Below, piece after piece: positions 7,740 to 16,085 of a stretch of 34,624 nucleotides of DNA. Under the pieces are notes generated by a model, which worked only from the letters and a program-made list of their open reading frames with translations, ran no database searches and had not been told where the DNA came from. The position numbers and the translations under genes were made by a program. The DNA comes from SD8 sp035528475 (GTDB lineage Archaea; Halobacteriota; Methanomicrobia; Methanomicrobiales; Methanospirillaceae), in assembly GCA_035528475.1 (NCBI GenBank), contig DATKYO010000094.1:1-34624 (forward strand). Direction: 5' to 3'. The stretch's first letter is position 1. Every line of letters starts with the position of its first letter.

Positions 7740-9641
7740 TCAAATGATTCCGGCAGCCGCTCCTTCGATAGTGACTCCGTCAGTAAACGAACCGGCAACC
7801 GCATACTGGAATGCAGGGCTAGTTCTCTCGGAATTCCTTGCAGTTTCTATGCCATGGACTGCCCTGCTGATTATACGGTTGCTCCCTGATGGAATGAACT
7901 GGGCAGCGGCAGCGCCTTCTGCTTCGATATCGATCGGAGTCGTAATCACACCATTACCGGCTGCGCAAACTTGGATAATATCATCTATATAGCCGCCATT
8001 CCGGAATCTGGTCAAGACCCGAGCATAATCATAGCCATTTTCAGTCTCTGCGGTGCTAATGGCGTTACCGTCGCCGCCCCCACTCGTAATAACGTCCACG
8101 GACTGGCCGGCAACAGCACCATCAAGGGACACTTCAGCAAGCCCGGTAAGGTCAACCTCGCCGGCAGCAGCTACCTGGATTGTATCGATATTGCCGCGTC
8201 CATCTAATAGAGCCCGGGTCCTCGCCTCGTAACTTTCAGTCTCTGCAGCGCTATTGGCGTAACCGCCGTTTCTTCTCTCACTATGAATGAATGAGGACTG
8301 GCCAGCAACCGCTCCCCCCACATCGATAGAATTGGAGCACAACGTTCCATCAACCTCACCGGCGGCAGCTATCTGGATGGTATCGATATTGCCGCTTCCA
8401 TCTAATTGAGCCCGGGTCCTCGCCTCGTAACTTTCAGTCTCTGCAGCGGTAATGGCGTTACCGCCGTTATTACCCTGAATGTCCGAGGAATGGCCGGCAA
8501 CAGCACCATTAACCGACACTTCAGCAAGCCCTGTAAGGTCAACCTCACCAGCAGCCGCTACCTGGAATGTCTGGATACTCCCGCCCCCTGAGTATCTTGC
8601 CTGAGTCATCGCCTCATAACTTTCAGACGCCGCGCCGCTAAGGATTTTACCGCGTTTTTTACTCTGAATGTCCGAGTACTGGCCGGCAATAGCACCCCCT
8701 ACATCAAAAGAATTGGAGCACAACGTTCCATCAATATCCCCGGCAGCAGCTACCTGGATGGTATCGATATTGCCATTCCCTGTGTATTCTGCCCGAGTCA
8801 TCGCCTCGTAACTTTCGGTCGCCGCGCTGCCGAAGATGAAACCGCCGTTATCACTCTGAATGTCCGAGGACTGGCCGGCAACAGCACCATTAACCGACAC
8901 TTCAGCAAGCCCTGTAAGGTCAACCTCACCGGCAGCAGCTACCTGGAGGGTGTTGATATTTCCCGCCCCGGCAGTCGATGCCTGCGTCATGGCCGTGCTT
9001 CCGCGGCCAGTGGCCGTGCTGCTTGCCCATCCGCCGTTAGATGCTGAAATAGTTGAGGACTGTCCGGCAGCGGCACCGGCAGCATTAATGCCCATGAAAT
9101 CTACCTCACCGGTAGCCGCTCCCTGTATCGTATCTATCGACCCCGCGTCAGAAAGATGGGTATCAGTCGATGCCACATCGCCTGCACCGGATACCCCAAG
9201 GCTCCCTGCAATAGCAGTCTGCCCATTCATTGATGTATCCTGACCGGCAGCCACACCTGTTCCGCCTGCAACCGCCCCCAGGACCGTTTCAATTTCCGCA
9301 TTACCATAAGCAAGAGCGCCTGTACTTGCGGTGTTCCCGTTTGCATTCGCCGCACCAGATCCGACAAACACCATGTCTCCACTGGCTGTGGTTGCCTGCA
9401 TTGCCGTGGCTCCGTTGGCGTCGTCGGAATCCTGTGCTCCTACCTGGACATTGGCTGTTGCACCGGTTGCAGAAGCAATCGTCACGGCGACGTTGCCATT
9501 GTTATCGATCGCCAGAGTCCCGCTGTATTCTCCGTTATCAGTTACGCCGCCGAAATCATATGTCTCGGCTGTTCCGACAGCACAACATACTATAATGAAT
9601 AGCAGCACAATACCAGCTAACGCTCTTCGATTCTTATTCAT
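7740..9641 (-). CDS. Secreted surface protein built of alternating ~63-residue repeats
   Basis: 633 residues. A signal peptide (MNKNRRALAGIVLLF followed by a hydrophobic run and GTAE) precedes an Ala/Gly/Ser/Thr-rich head, then at least six repeats of 60-67 residues at about 169-551. Each repeat opens with I-[DNQ]-T-[ILF]-Q-x-AAAGE and carries an AGQSSDIQ-like strand and a TESYEA-like segment. Two kinds alternate: type A has DLTGLAEVSVNGAVAG, type B has GTLCSNS with a single Cys. The order after the first divergent unit is A-B-A-B-A. The regular short strands suggest a beta-solenoid or fibre-like exported protein. I find no anchor motif and no known family. Start: ATG 9641, with ggagga just before it; the frame opens farther out only at TTG/ATG codons that overlap this site. 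Confidence 0.85.
   Translation of the reverse strand: MNKNRRALAGIVLLFIIVCCAVGTAETYDFGGVTDNGEYSGTLAIDNNGNVAVTIASATGATANVQVGAQDSDDANGATAMQATTASGDMVFVGSGAANANGNTASTGALAYGNAEIETVLGAVAGGTGVAAGQDTSMNGQTAIAGSLGVSGAGDVASTDTHLSDAGSIDTIQGAATGEVDFMGINAAGAAAGQSSTISASNGGWASSTATGRGSTAMTQASTAGAGNINTLQVAAAGEVDLTGLAEVSVNGAVAGQSSDIQSDNGGFIFGSAATESYEAMTRAEYTGNGNIDTIQVAAAGDIDGTLCSNSFDVGGAIAGQYSDIQSKKRGKILSGAASESYEAMTQARYSGGGSIQTFQVAAAGEVDLTGLAEVSVNGAVAGHSSDIQGNNGGNAITAAETESYEARTRAQLDGSGNIDTIQIAAAGEVDGTLCSNSIDVGGAVAGQSSFIHSERRNGGYANSAAETESYEARTRALLDGRGNIDTIQVAAAGEVDLTGLAEVSLDGAVAGQSVDVITSGGGDGNAISTAETENGYDYARVLTRFRNGGYIDDIIQVCAAGNGVITTPIDIEAEGAAAAQFIPSGSNRIISRAVHGIETARNSERTSPAFQYAVAGSFTDGVTIEGAAAGII
7989..9137 (-). 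repeat. Internal tandem repeat array, unit about 190 bp, super-unit about 380 bp
   Basis: Within the surface-protein gene, the plus-strand string gtaaggtcaacctc recurs near 8146, 8529 and 8908 (spacing about 380 bp). The string gaattggagcacaacgttcc recurs near 8331 and 8711 (also about 380 bp). The array therefore grew by duplication of a two-unit (A+B) block, not of single units. Confidence 0.85.
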
Positions 9642-10209
9642 GATTCCTCCCATCATCAATAACCACTCGATTTTAATTCGACTTCTTCTTCTTTTTTATC
9701 GTAGACAATTTATCTGTGTTTCATTATAACTGATATACCCACCTATTCAATCCTGTGGGAACGAATGAATAAAAATCCGACATCTCGTTATCCGGTTCCT
9801 TCCAGGCAATGCATACTTTGATTGAATGAATGTATTGACAGGAAATCGATAATCAAGGTTTTTTCCTGTGGATAAATATGAGATGAAAAGATATATTCCG
9901 ATTTTTTCGTTCTGCGTGTATTATGATTGTCGGAAAAGCCGCCATTATTGTGCCTGTGGACATGTTCAGGTGAAACATTCGGCAAAATGGCCTCCGCTAC
10001 CCCGTGGAAATGGAGGGGCCCTTCCACTCTGCTCTAACAATTTTCCAGAAAATTAGCCCTTAATTCTCGTTTTTGGCCATCTTTTAGGATTAATGTATAG
10101 CGATCTTTGCAGTTTTCTCTTAAGGGATCCGCAAGAGAAACGAAACTCATATTTTCTTACCCTGTATTGTTCTTTCAGAACCCTGTTGTTCAAAAAAGGG
10201 GGAGATAAT
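9642..10209. other. Divergent spacer between surface-protein genes
   Basis: AT-rich 568-bp region. The repeat-protein operon is read leftwards; ttataatg (minus strand, about 9725) is a possible TATA element for it. The PEGA-protein gene is read rightwards, with ttaatgtata near 10090 as a candidate. Short frames on both strands at about 9790-10055 have no ribosome binding site or recognisable content, and I do not call them. Confidence 0.4.
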
Positions 10210-11343
10210 GTGACGTCTGTTCGATTTATATGCCTGGCAATTTTCATTATCCTGCTTTGTGCCGGCTCTGTACCGGCATCCGCAATAATTCCGGTCTATG
10301 CCTACCGGGGAACCGTAACGGATCTTGATCCCGTAGAGGAGACTCTGACCATCGAGGCCACCCACCAGTGGGGTTGCACGTATGAAGAGGATGATGTCCA
10401 CTGCATGTGGAGGGAGATCGATCCGGAGGAGATGCAGGCAACGGTTCCGATGACGGAGGTATATTCTCATATCGGGATAGGGGAAATGGTCGAAGTAACC
10501 GGCCTGCCGGACTATTCCTGGAAGGGAGTCGGCCTGCTCACCCTTACTGAGTCAGGGTGGTACATGGCCACCGATCTCTTCGGCGACCTGAGCTATCTTC
10601 CTGCTCCCCTGGTGGAAGCATATGGTATCTCTTTCACGACCTATCCCGACTGCGACAGCTGTTCGGGGTCAGTCTGTTCGGCCGATTACGCATCCGTGAC
10701 GATTACCCGGTTCGGGCAGACAAAATGGGAGGGTTCCCTTGCTCCGGGAGAGGAATATACATATTATGATACGAGGGATTTTACAAGCGTGTATATCCGG
10801 TTCCTTTCCGGTGAGGCCTCTTCCAGTGAATGCCAGGATGGTGATTTTCCCTTTAGCGGACCTCAGCCTTTCTCCAGTTTTATCGTTCATATCGAGCCGT
10901 CGATCTTCGCCCACAAATCATCTTTTATCCTCACCTCGTACCCTGACGGTGCTACGGCATACCTCGACGGGGATTACGTGGGGATCACTCCCCTCTTCAT
11001 CTCCGGAATCGATCCCGGCCAATACAATCTGGTTGTGGAGAAGGAGGGCTATGAGCCCTGGGATGACGGCATCATGATTCGGGAACGGACCACTTCAATG
11101 AGTATTCGCCTCCGTGCCCTCTACGGCAGCCTGGATGTGCGGTCCGTTCCATCGGATGCAGAAATTCATGTGGACGCGATACAGGTCGGATTCACTCCCC
11201 AGTTAATAGACGGAGTGCTCCCGGGGACTCATACCATCACTATTTCAAAACCCGGATACTATCCTGCCGAGAAGACGGTATTTGTATCTGCCGGAGGACG
11301 GTCGTTGATATACAAGAGACTCCGTCCCGGCGCGCTTAATTAG
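10210..11343 (+). CDS. Exported protein with two C-terminal PEGA domains
   Basis: 377 residues. The signal peptide is at about 1-25 (hydrophobic IFIILLCAG, then PASA). The middle domain contains paired Cys (DCDSCSGSVC at about 148-156). Two PEGA-type beta domains follow at about 237-292 (SYPDGATAYLDG...GITPL...GYEPW) and 306-360 (SVPSDAEIHVDA...GFTPQ...KPGYYPAEKTV). PEGA domains are common in archaeal surface proteins and are thought to support protein-protein or S-layer contact. Start: GTG 10210, preceded by gggggag at 6-7 nt; the upstream ATG at 10093 would add 39 residues that hide the signal peptide, so it is rejected. A fragmentary paralogue of residues about 75-233 lies at 29673-30365. 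Confidence 0.85.
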   Translation: MTSVRFICLAIFIILLCAGSVPASAIIPVYAYRGTVTDLDPVEETLTIEATHQWGCTYEEDDVHCMWREIDPEEMQATVPMTEVYSHIGIGEMVEVTGLPDYSWKGVGLLTLTESGWYMATDLFGDLSYLPAPLVEAYGISFTTYPDCDSCSGSVCSADYASVTITRFGQTKWEGSLAPGEEYTYYDTRDFTSVYIRFLSGEASSSECQDGDFPFSGPQPFSSFIVHIEPSIFAHKSSFILTSYPDGATAYLDGDYVGITPLFISGIDPGQYNLVVEKEGYEPWDDGIMIRERTTSMSIRLRALYGSLDVRSVPSDAEIHVDAIQVGFTPQLIDGVLPGTHTITISKPGYYPAEKTVFVSAGGRSLIYKRLRPGALN

Positions 11344-11786
11344 AAAAAACTGGCGAAATGGGAAGCCTGGCATGGATTCCTGCCAGTATTCATTCCCCAA
11401 TTTCAAGGGCAGCCGAAACCGGATATCCTTTTTTTCAAAAAATTATCATGTTTGCAAGTGTTTCTGGGCAGGGGCGGGAATCAGTTTACCAGGAACAGGA
11501 TGTTGAAGCCGCGATCACAATGAGACTCGCTATTTCGCTGGCATGCCGTCATCGGACAGGAAGCGTTTCGTAGGTTCAAAGCGGTAACCCGGGATATGAC
11601 GAAAGTAAAAGCGGCATATAGGGCAACAAGGTAAGCCCCGAACTGAGCTGTATCTCCCCCGTATTCAACCGCTTTTTAATCAGGGTAAAGATCCGTGGAT
11701 TTCGAAATACCCCTCATTCATTTCCACATAGGTTTTTTCATTATTGATCCCGATAATAGACTCCATAAAGGATCAATTCGATTTCC
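11344..11786. other. Intergenic stretch with one hairpin
   Basis: 443 bp between two plus-strand genes. It begins with an A-rich stretch and a 6-bp inverted repeat (ctggca 11367-11372, tgccag 11381-11386). That repeat could be a transcript-end hairpin. The short frames present lack ribosome binding sites. No RNA gene was recognised. Confidence 0.4.
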
Positions 11787-12590
11787 ATGCTGGCGTATCT
11801 GACGTACTGGTACCTCCTCCCTGTAGGGATTCTTATTGCAATTCTTGCCATGTCAGCCGGCATATCGGGCTCGAATTTCTGGATTCCCGTCTACCTGATA
11901 TTCCTCGGGCTAGACGAGAAGATAAGTTTCTGGCTTGCACTCCTGACTATGATCTTCGGGTTCGGTTCCGGGATTATAAGGAACGTAAAAGAGAAGACAG
12001 TGAACTGGTATATCGTGAAAGAATACCTGAAAATTGCGGTTCCTTTCGCAATATTCGGAACAATACTCATTCCTTTTGCCCCTGTGCAGCTCCTCCTCCT
12101 CTTTTTTGCAAGTTTTGTCTTCCTATACGGCGCGTACCTTTTGTACCGCTACTGGTTCTCTTACAATGAAGAAGAGGCAGCAGGGCTTCAGAGGCACAAC
12201 AAAATATACTGGAAACGTGCGGCAATAGGCGGGTTTTTGAAAGGACTCATCGCCACGGGGACAGGAAAATTGATCATGCCGGGTATTCTCGGTCATAGCA
12301 GGATCCGGACCCCAGCAGAGGCTGTCGGCTCGACGGTGCTGATAATATTCGTGGTAAACTTATGTGCGTTACTCTTCCGCCTGACGCCAGAATTTGTGCA
12401 AAGCCTGGTCATTGAAAAAGACCTGATATTTTCCATCATGATCTGGGTTGCACCAGGGGTGATCCTGGGAGGACAGATTGGTCCCGCAATTGCGGGTAAA
12501 TTATCGGTCAAAGAGATGCGGATTTATGTGGGGGTCCTGCTGCTGGGTGTTGCCATCCTGATTTATCTGCGGGCCTTCATGATATTCTGA
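11787..12590 (+). CDS. TauE/SafE-family membrane permease
   Basis: 267 residues, nearly all hydrophobic, with about eight membrane helices arranged as two related halves around a basic cytosolic loop (about 125-150). Family-typical features are the early AGISGSNFWIPV segment, the GFLKGLIATGTGKL motif opening the second half, and GGQIGPAIAGKLS near the end. The family exports or imports sulfur-containing anions such as sulfite or sulfoacetate; the substrate cannot be read from the sequence. Methanogens need sulfur compounds for coenzymes M and B, but no sulfur gene lies next to it. It appears monocistronic. Confidence 0.85.
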   Translation: MLAYLTYWYLLPVGILIAILAMSAGISGSNFWIPVYLIFLGLDEKISFWLALLTMIFGFGSGIIRNVKEKTVNWYIVKEYLKIAVPFAIFGTILIPFAPVQLLLLFFASFVFLYGAYLLYRYWFSYNEEEAAGLQRHNKIYWKRAAIGGFLKGLIATGTGKLIMPGILGHSRIRTPAEAVGSTVLIIFVVNLCALLFRLTPEFVQSLVIEKDLIFSIMIWVAPGVILGGQIGPAIAGKLSVKEMRIYVGVLLLGVAILIYLRAFMIF

Positions 12591-12906
12591 AACGGAAGCC
12601 AGGAATAAGGATATCATTTCCTGGTATGCATTCAACCACGGATCAGGATGATATGCAGGAAAATAAAATGTGGTGGATAATGGGAGGATTCTGGAGTGTG
12701 TTTTCTGGAATCAAAAATTGGTGTGTACACGGATCGCATTCCTGAGACGTTTTTGATATTGCCAAAAAGAAGTTTTTTGATGAAGGAATTAAAAAACTTG
12801 GCAATTCACTGTATGTACGGGATATTCCATTCCCGGAAACATCTACATGCTGCAGGATCTGCCCTGGAAACAGGATAAGCCTGCCAATGAATGAGACCTG
12901 GCGAAT
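12591..12906. other. Intergenic stretch with hairpin after the permease gene
   Basis: 316 bp. An inverted repeat (ccaggaa 12599-12605, ttcctgg 12618-12624) just after the permease stop may end its transcript. Farther on, from about 12746, one frame is open without a start codon and reads protein-like for about 40 codons before clashing with the next gene. This may be a remnant, but I cannot assign it. Confidence 0.35.
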
Positions 12907-13497
12907 ATGGACGAAAATGATACGCGGCAGAGGATAAAAGAGGCAGTCCGGAGGATGAGTGCAGCCGGGACAAAGGGTGATCTTGGCGGGGTGATCGCAC
13001 GTGAACTTTTGAGGTTCTCATTGTATGATCTCCAGGTGATGGGCGGGATGATCAGGCGAGAAGTCGATAAGCTGCCCCAACCTTATCGCGAGAAGTTCCG
13101 GCCGTATTTTCAGGAGCAGTATTTCGGATATTACCACCGCTGTGTTGCCATGTACCGCTCCGACACTTTTGCCCGGATGCATGATGCCATCACCGATACG
13201 GAACTATTCGGGAAATTCTGTGCCATTGTGGACGAGGGGAGCTTTGCAAACCTGGATGGTTCAGGGACCGACGTCTACTTTGAAAATCCACTCTATACTC
13301 TGTATTACTACCTGATCTCCGGTTTTGCGATGTTTGTGCTCGATGAACCCGGTCATCCGGTGGGGACTCCTTTTCCGGGAGGTTTCGAGGTGGAAAAGCG
13401 GGGAAGCGAATATTTCTGTCCGATTCGTGAGAAGGAAGAGGACGTAATATTCTCTATCTGCAATGTCTGCCCGGCAAAGCAGCTGGAAGGGGTGTGA
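12907..13497 (+). CDS. UPF0305 (DUF2115) family protein of methanogens
   Basis: 196 residues, close to the usual ~180-200 of this methanogen-associated family. A helical amino-terminal half (ARELLRFSLYDLQVMGG, then REKFRPYFQEQYFGYYHR) precedes the diagnostic end: FCPIREKEEDVIFSICNVCP, with Cys 171, 185 and 188. The clustered Cys suggest metal or cluster binding, but no activity is established for the family. It has no signal peptide and is presumably cytosolic. Neighbours give no functional clue. Identification is by remembered motif and is fairly secure. Confidence 0.85.
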   Translation: MDENDTRQRIKEAVRRMSAAGTKGDLGGVIARELLRFSLYDLQVMGGMIRREVDKLPQPYREKFRPYFQEQYFGYYHRCVAMYRSDTFARMHDAITDTELFGKFCAIVDEGSFANLDGSGTDVYFENPLYTLYYYLISGFAMFVLDEPGHPVGTPFPGGFEVEKRGSEYFCPIREKEEDVIFSICNVCPAKQLEGV

Positions 13498-13693
13498 ATT
13501 GGTTTACCTGTTCTGGCATGACTGGTTGGAATGAATCGGCCCAAAATCTTTTGTATTTAATGAATAACCACGATATATATCTATAAAAATAAAATATTTC
13601 AAGAGTCCGTCTTTAATTTTCTGCCCGTTAGGGTTGACGATAGTTTTATCTGTTTCATGGCAATAAGGATGAACACACCGAGGTGTTTTTGTC

Positions 13694-13942
13694 ATGAGAA
13701 TGGCTGAATTGTATGAAATGAGAACGAGTGGCAATGTTGAAGGATTGCTGACTGCAATCTACGATGAGAATGAGTATATCCGGTCTGCCGCTGCGGATGC
13801 GTTAGTTGGATATCCCGAATTAAAGGTGAAAGATACACTGGGCCGGGTCAAGTTCGATGACCCGGTGCTACGTGTCCGGGAAGCAGCGACCCGGGCGCAC
13901 CTGATGGTTGTCCAGGCAACAAGAATAGAGAAAAAAGAATAA
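13694..13942 (+). CDS. Small HEAT-repeat protein
   Basis: 82 residues made of two HEAT/PBS-lyase-type helical repeats: EGLLTAIYDENEYIRSAAAD followed by ALVGYP, and VKFDDPVLRVREAATRAHL. Such repeats form protein-binding surfaces; stand-alone proteins this short are common in methanogens and have no fixed role. ATG 13694 is preceded by gaggtg at 8 nt, which supports this start over the second ATG at 13700. A strong AT-rich promoter-like run (cgatatatatctataaaaat, 13571-13590) lies about 105-120 nt upstream and implies a leader of about 80 nt. Confidence 0.75.
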   Translation: MRMAELYEMRTSGNVEGLLTAIYDENEYIRSAAADALVGYPELKVKDTLGRVKFDDPVLRVREAATRAHLMVVQATRIEKKE

Positions 13943-14016
13943 AGCAGTCCGCTCAAATTTTTGCTTCCGGCTTTTGACTACCGGGAGGTGTGCATCATCA
14001 TCATCGAAAAGGATTC

Positions 14017-14109
14017 ATGCCCCGGGAATCTCACGAGGGAGCTGGCTTGGCAATCCGCATCAGAGACAATGACGGGAACTATGTATTTTTTATTGTTTCG
14101 AATGGCTGA
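14017..14109 (+). CDS. Possible 30-residue small protein
   Basis: ATG 14017 follows aaagga at about 3 nt and opens a 30-codon frame whose end reads like real protein (IRIRDNDGNYVFFIVSNG). The same frame is open farther upstream through a run of four His codons after a gggaggtg. It lies in the spacer after the HEAT gene. It could be a small gene or the tail of a decayed one; support is weak. Confidence 0.2.
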   Translation: MPRESHEGAGLAIRIRDNDGNYVFFIVSNG

Positions 14110-14174
14110 AAAAATGAATATTTCCCGGTTCAAAAGAAAACCGGCTCTCTCTTCCCGGCTAAAAAAATTCACGT

Positions 14175-14453
14175 TTATTCTTCCGTTTCCTCAGTCGATG
14201 GCGGAGTGGTATACACCTTCCAGACAAATCCTGCCGTACAGAGGATGATCAGCACGGCAAGCAGGATGGCACTTCCTATATTCTCAGCAATGTCTGTTGA
14301 AACCGTGACATTCATGCCTGCCATGTCGTTGAATACGCCAATGACCAGGGCCACCACGAAAAACAGGAAGAACCCCACGAAAATGCCGAGGATGACTGCG
14401 GCGGTAAGTCTTAATACACTGGGATTTTGGGATTTTTCAGCCATAGAATCCAT
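14175..14453 (-). CDS. Small two-TM membrane protein
   Basis: 92 residues with a short polar start, two hydrophobic helices (about 17-41, AVILGIFVGFFLFFVVALVIG; about 60-80, IGSAILLAVLIILCTAGFVW) and a Thr/Glu-rich tail. No family recognised. ATG 14453 has aaaggag 5 nt upstream, which fixes the start and excludes the longer reading from 14534. It lies downstream of the beta-propeller gene on the same strand, 217 bp away, so it probably has its own promoter. Confidence 0.7.
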   Translation of the reverse strand: MDSMAEKSQNPSVLRLTAAVILGIFVGFFLFFVVALVIGVFNDMAGMNVTVSTDIAENIGSAILLAVLIILCTAGFVWKVYTTPPSTEETEE

Positions 14454-14601
14454 ATATACTCCTTTAATATTTAGCAATTCGCTTTCATTTGAAGGGAAGG
14501 ATACGAGTACTTCCGAAATTGAGAGTATTTGCACTGCCTCTTATTTCCCTGAAAATATTCACTTCACGCCATCTTGAGGGATGTACAACTTCTTATATCA
14601 C

Positions 14602-14643
14602 GGAGAAAATATGAGAAATCAAGGAGAAAATATGAGAAATTGG
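14602..14643. repeat. Two tandem 21-bp repeats
   Basis: ggagaaaatatgagaaat plus three bases occurs twice head to tail (14602-14622, 14623-14643), in the spacer just beyond the 3' end of the propeller gene. Each copy contains a Shine-Dalgarno-like ggag and an in-phase atg. No longer array is present. Confidence 0.7.
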
Positions 14644-14670
14644 ATATCTTCCGGTTCAGGGACAAAGAAA

Positions 14671-15885
14671 CTATCCTGATCTCTTTTTACACATCAAAAT
14701 TCCTGAGAGCACTACACTTCCTATAGCAATGACCCAGCCAAATCCGGGAGCCACGGTGGGAGCAGCTGTCGGGGTCGGTTCCTGTCCGACTGGTTCAGTA
14801 GCGAGGTAAATGCTTCCTTTTCCAGCCAGAGAGCTGGATCCCAGCCACACTATCCCGTCTCCATCAATATGGATAAAATCGACAAATGTGTCAGGGGAGA
14901 TGGATGACAAAGCCATGGTCTCCGGATCAAGCACCACGATCCTGTCATCTGCGATGCCTTCCGCCACTTCCCATGCCACGCGGTTCTTGTCAGCAGCAAG
15001 TGAATTGAAGCTGGCTCCCTTGTCGGATTCAGACAGATTTTCTGTCACTTTCCCTGTAATGGGGCTTAACAGGCGTGTCTCTCCGGTGGAGATTGTATAC
15101 AGGCAGAGTTCACTGTAAAGCTCTCTTGGCTTCTCCACGAGGACGTTTTTCCTGTATAGCGCAAAATCGCCGCCCAGGGCGGTTCCGAAAACATTTTCCG
15201 TTGTATTGTTGTCAGATTTGCGGGCAAATACCGTGGTGGTGTCCCCTGTGCCGGTTGCATACAGGAGGAGATTCATGGTGTCTGCATCGGTATAGAGGAT
15301 ATAGTCTCCATCAAAAGCGATACCTGCGGCGTCGATGGGGCTTATAGTGGGAATTTGAGTGGTGTTACCTGTCCGGATATCATAGAGCATGACCGAACTG
15401 GCGAATGAGTCGTGTACGCTCTCGGACCATATCACACTCTCCCCGGAGATCTTCGGCCATTCAGCACTTCCTGATTTCCTGATGACGGTTATATTCTTCT
15501 CTGAAATTGAATAGAGAAATATTTCGTTCGGTATATCTGCAGGTGCCTCCAGCTGCGGTTCGCTGAACCACACCGCATAATTGCCATCTATGTCTTCCCC
15601 GGTGAGAGTGGAATCAGGCCCGGAAGTTGCAATACGAACCTGTTCTCCGGATGATATGGAATAGAGCTGGATAACCCGCGTTGAGTTCTGGCGTATGGCG
15701 TCGCCGATCGATCCCGAGTAAATGACATAATCCCCCGAGATATCGGCATATATGGCGTCAAGTTCCGTATCGGAGATGATATCAAAGTCCCATGAGGGTC
15801 CGGCCGATACCTGCCAGGCCAGAAGGATAATGAGGAATGCGCCCACGGCCAGGGGGCATGATGTCCTGAATCGTTTACTATCCAT
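14671..15885 (-). CDS. Exported TolB-like beta-propeller protein with PGF-type C-terminal anchor
   Basis: 404 residues. Signal peptide at about 8-28 (CPLAVGAFLIILLAWQVSAG). The body holds repeated propeller blades of the pattern 'G-D-Y-[VIA]-x-[YW] ... L-Y-x-I-x-[ST]-G' (for example ISGDYVIYSG, DGNYAVWFSE, DGDYILYTD, GGDFALYRK). A Pro/Thr linker (EPTPTAAPTVA) leads to PGFG at 380-383, a hydrophobic helix and a basic tail (CKKRSG). This arrangement is the PGF-CTERM sorting signal processed by archaeosortase A, so the protein is probably lipid-anchored at the S-layer. Role unknown; such propellers usually bind partners or glycans. Confidence 0.85.
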   Translation of the reverse strand: MDSKRFRTSCPLAVGAFLIILLAWQVSAGPSWDFDIISDTELDAIYADISGDYVIYSGSIGDAIRQNSTRVIQLYSISSGEQVRIATSGPDSTLTGEDIDGNYAVWFSEPQLEAPADIPNEIFLYSISEKNITVIRKSGSAEWPKISGESVIWSESVHDSFASSVMLYDIRTGNTTQIPTISPIDAAGIAFDGDYILYTDADTMNLLLYATGTGDTTTVFARKSDNNTTENVFGTALGGDFALYRKNVLVEKPRELYSELCLYTISTGETRLLSPITGKVTENLSESDKGASFNSLAADKNRVAWEVAEGIADDRIVVLDPETMALSSISPDTFVDFIHIDGDGIVWLGSSSLAGKGSIYLATEPVGQEPTPTAAPTVAPGFGWVIAIGSVVLSGILMCKKRSG

Positions 15886-16085
15886 ATCATATCAGGTCAA
15901 TTGGCAGTCACAAATACGTGCTGCTTTTTGACCAGGCCCCGGGCATCTTCGGGGCAAGGCAGAGGGCTTTCCTGACTGTGCAGTGATATATTCCCTGTTA
16001 CGGGTTTTTCTTCGTTCAAATGCGGTTATGCTTTGTTCTTTACCGGTTATGAGTCCATATCCAAATCATAGGTACTTTATCAGGG

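Noticed and set aside
9868..10056. 62-codon plus-strand frame with Cys/His content
   Set aside because: No ribosome binding site and no similarity to anything known; a competing minus-strand frame of similar length overlaps it.
11358..11573. 71-codon frame after the PEGA gene
   Set aside because: No ribosome binding site; begins inside a hairpin; composition not protein-like.
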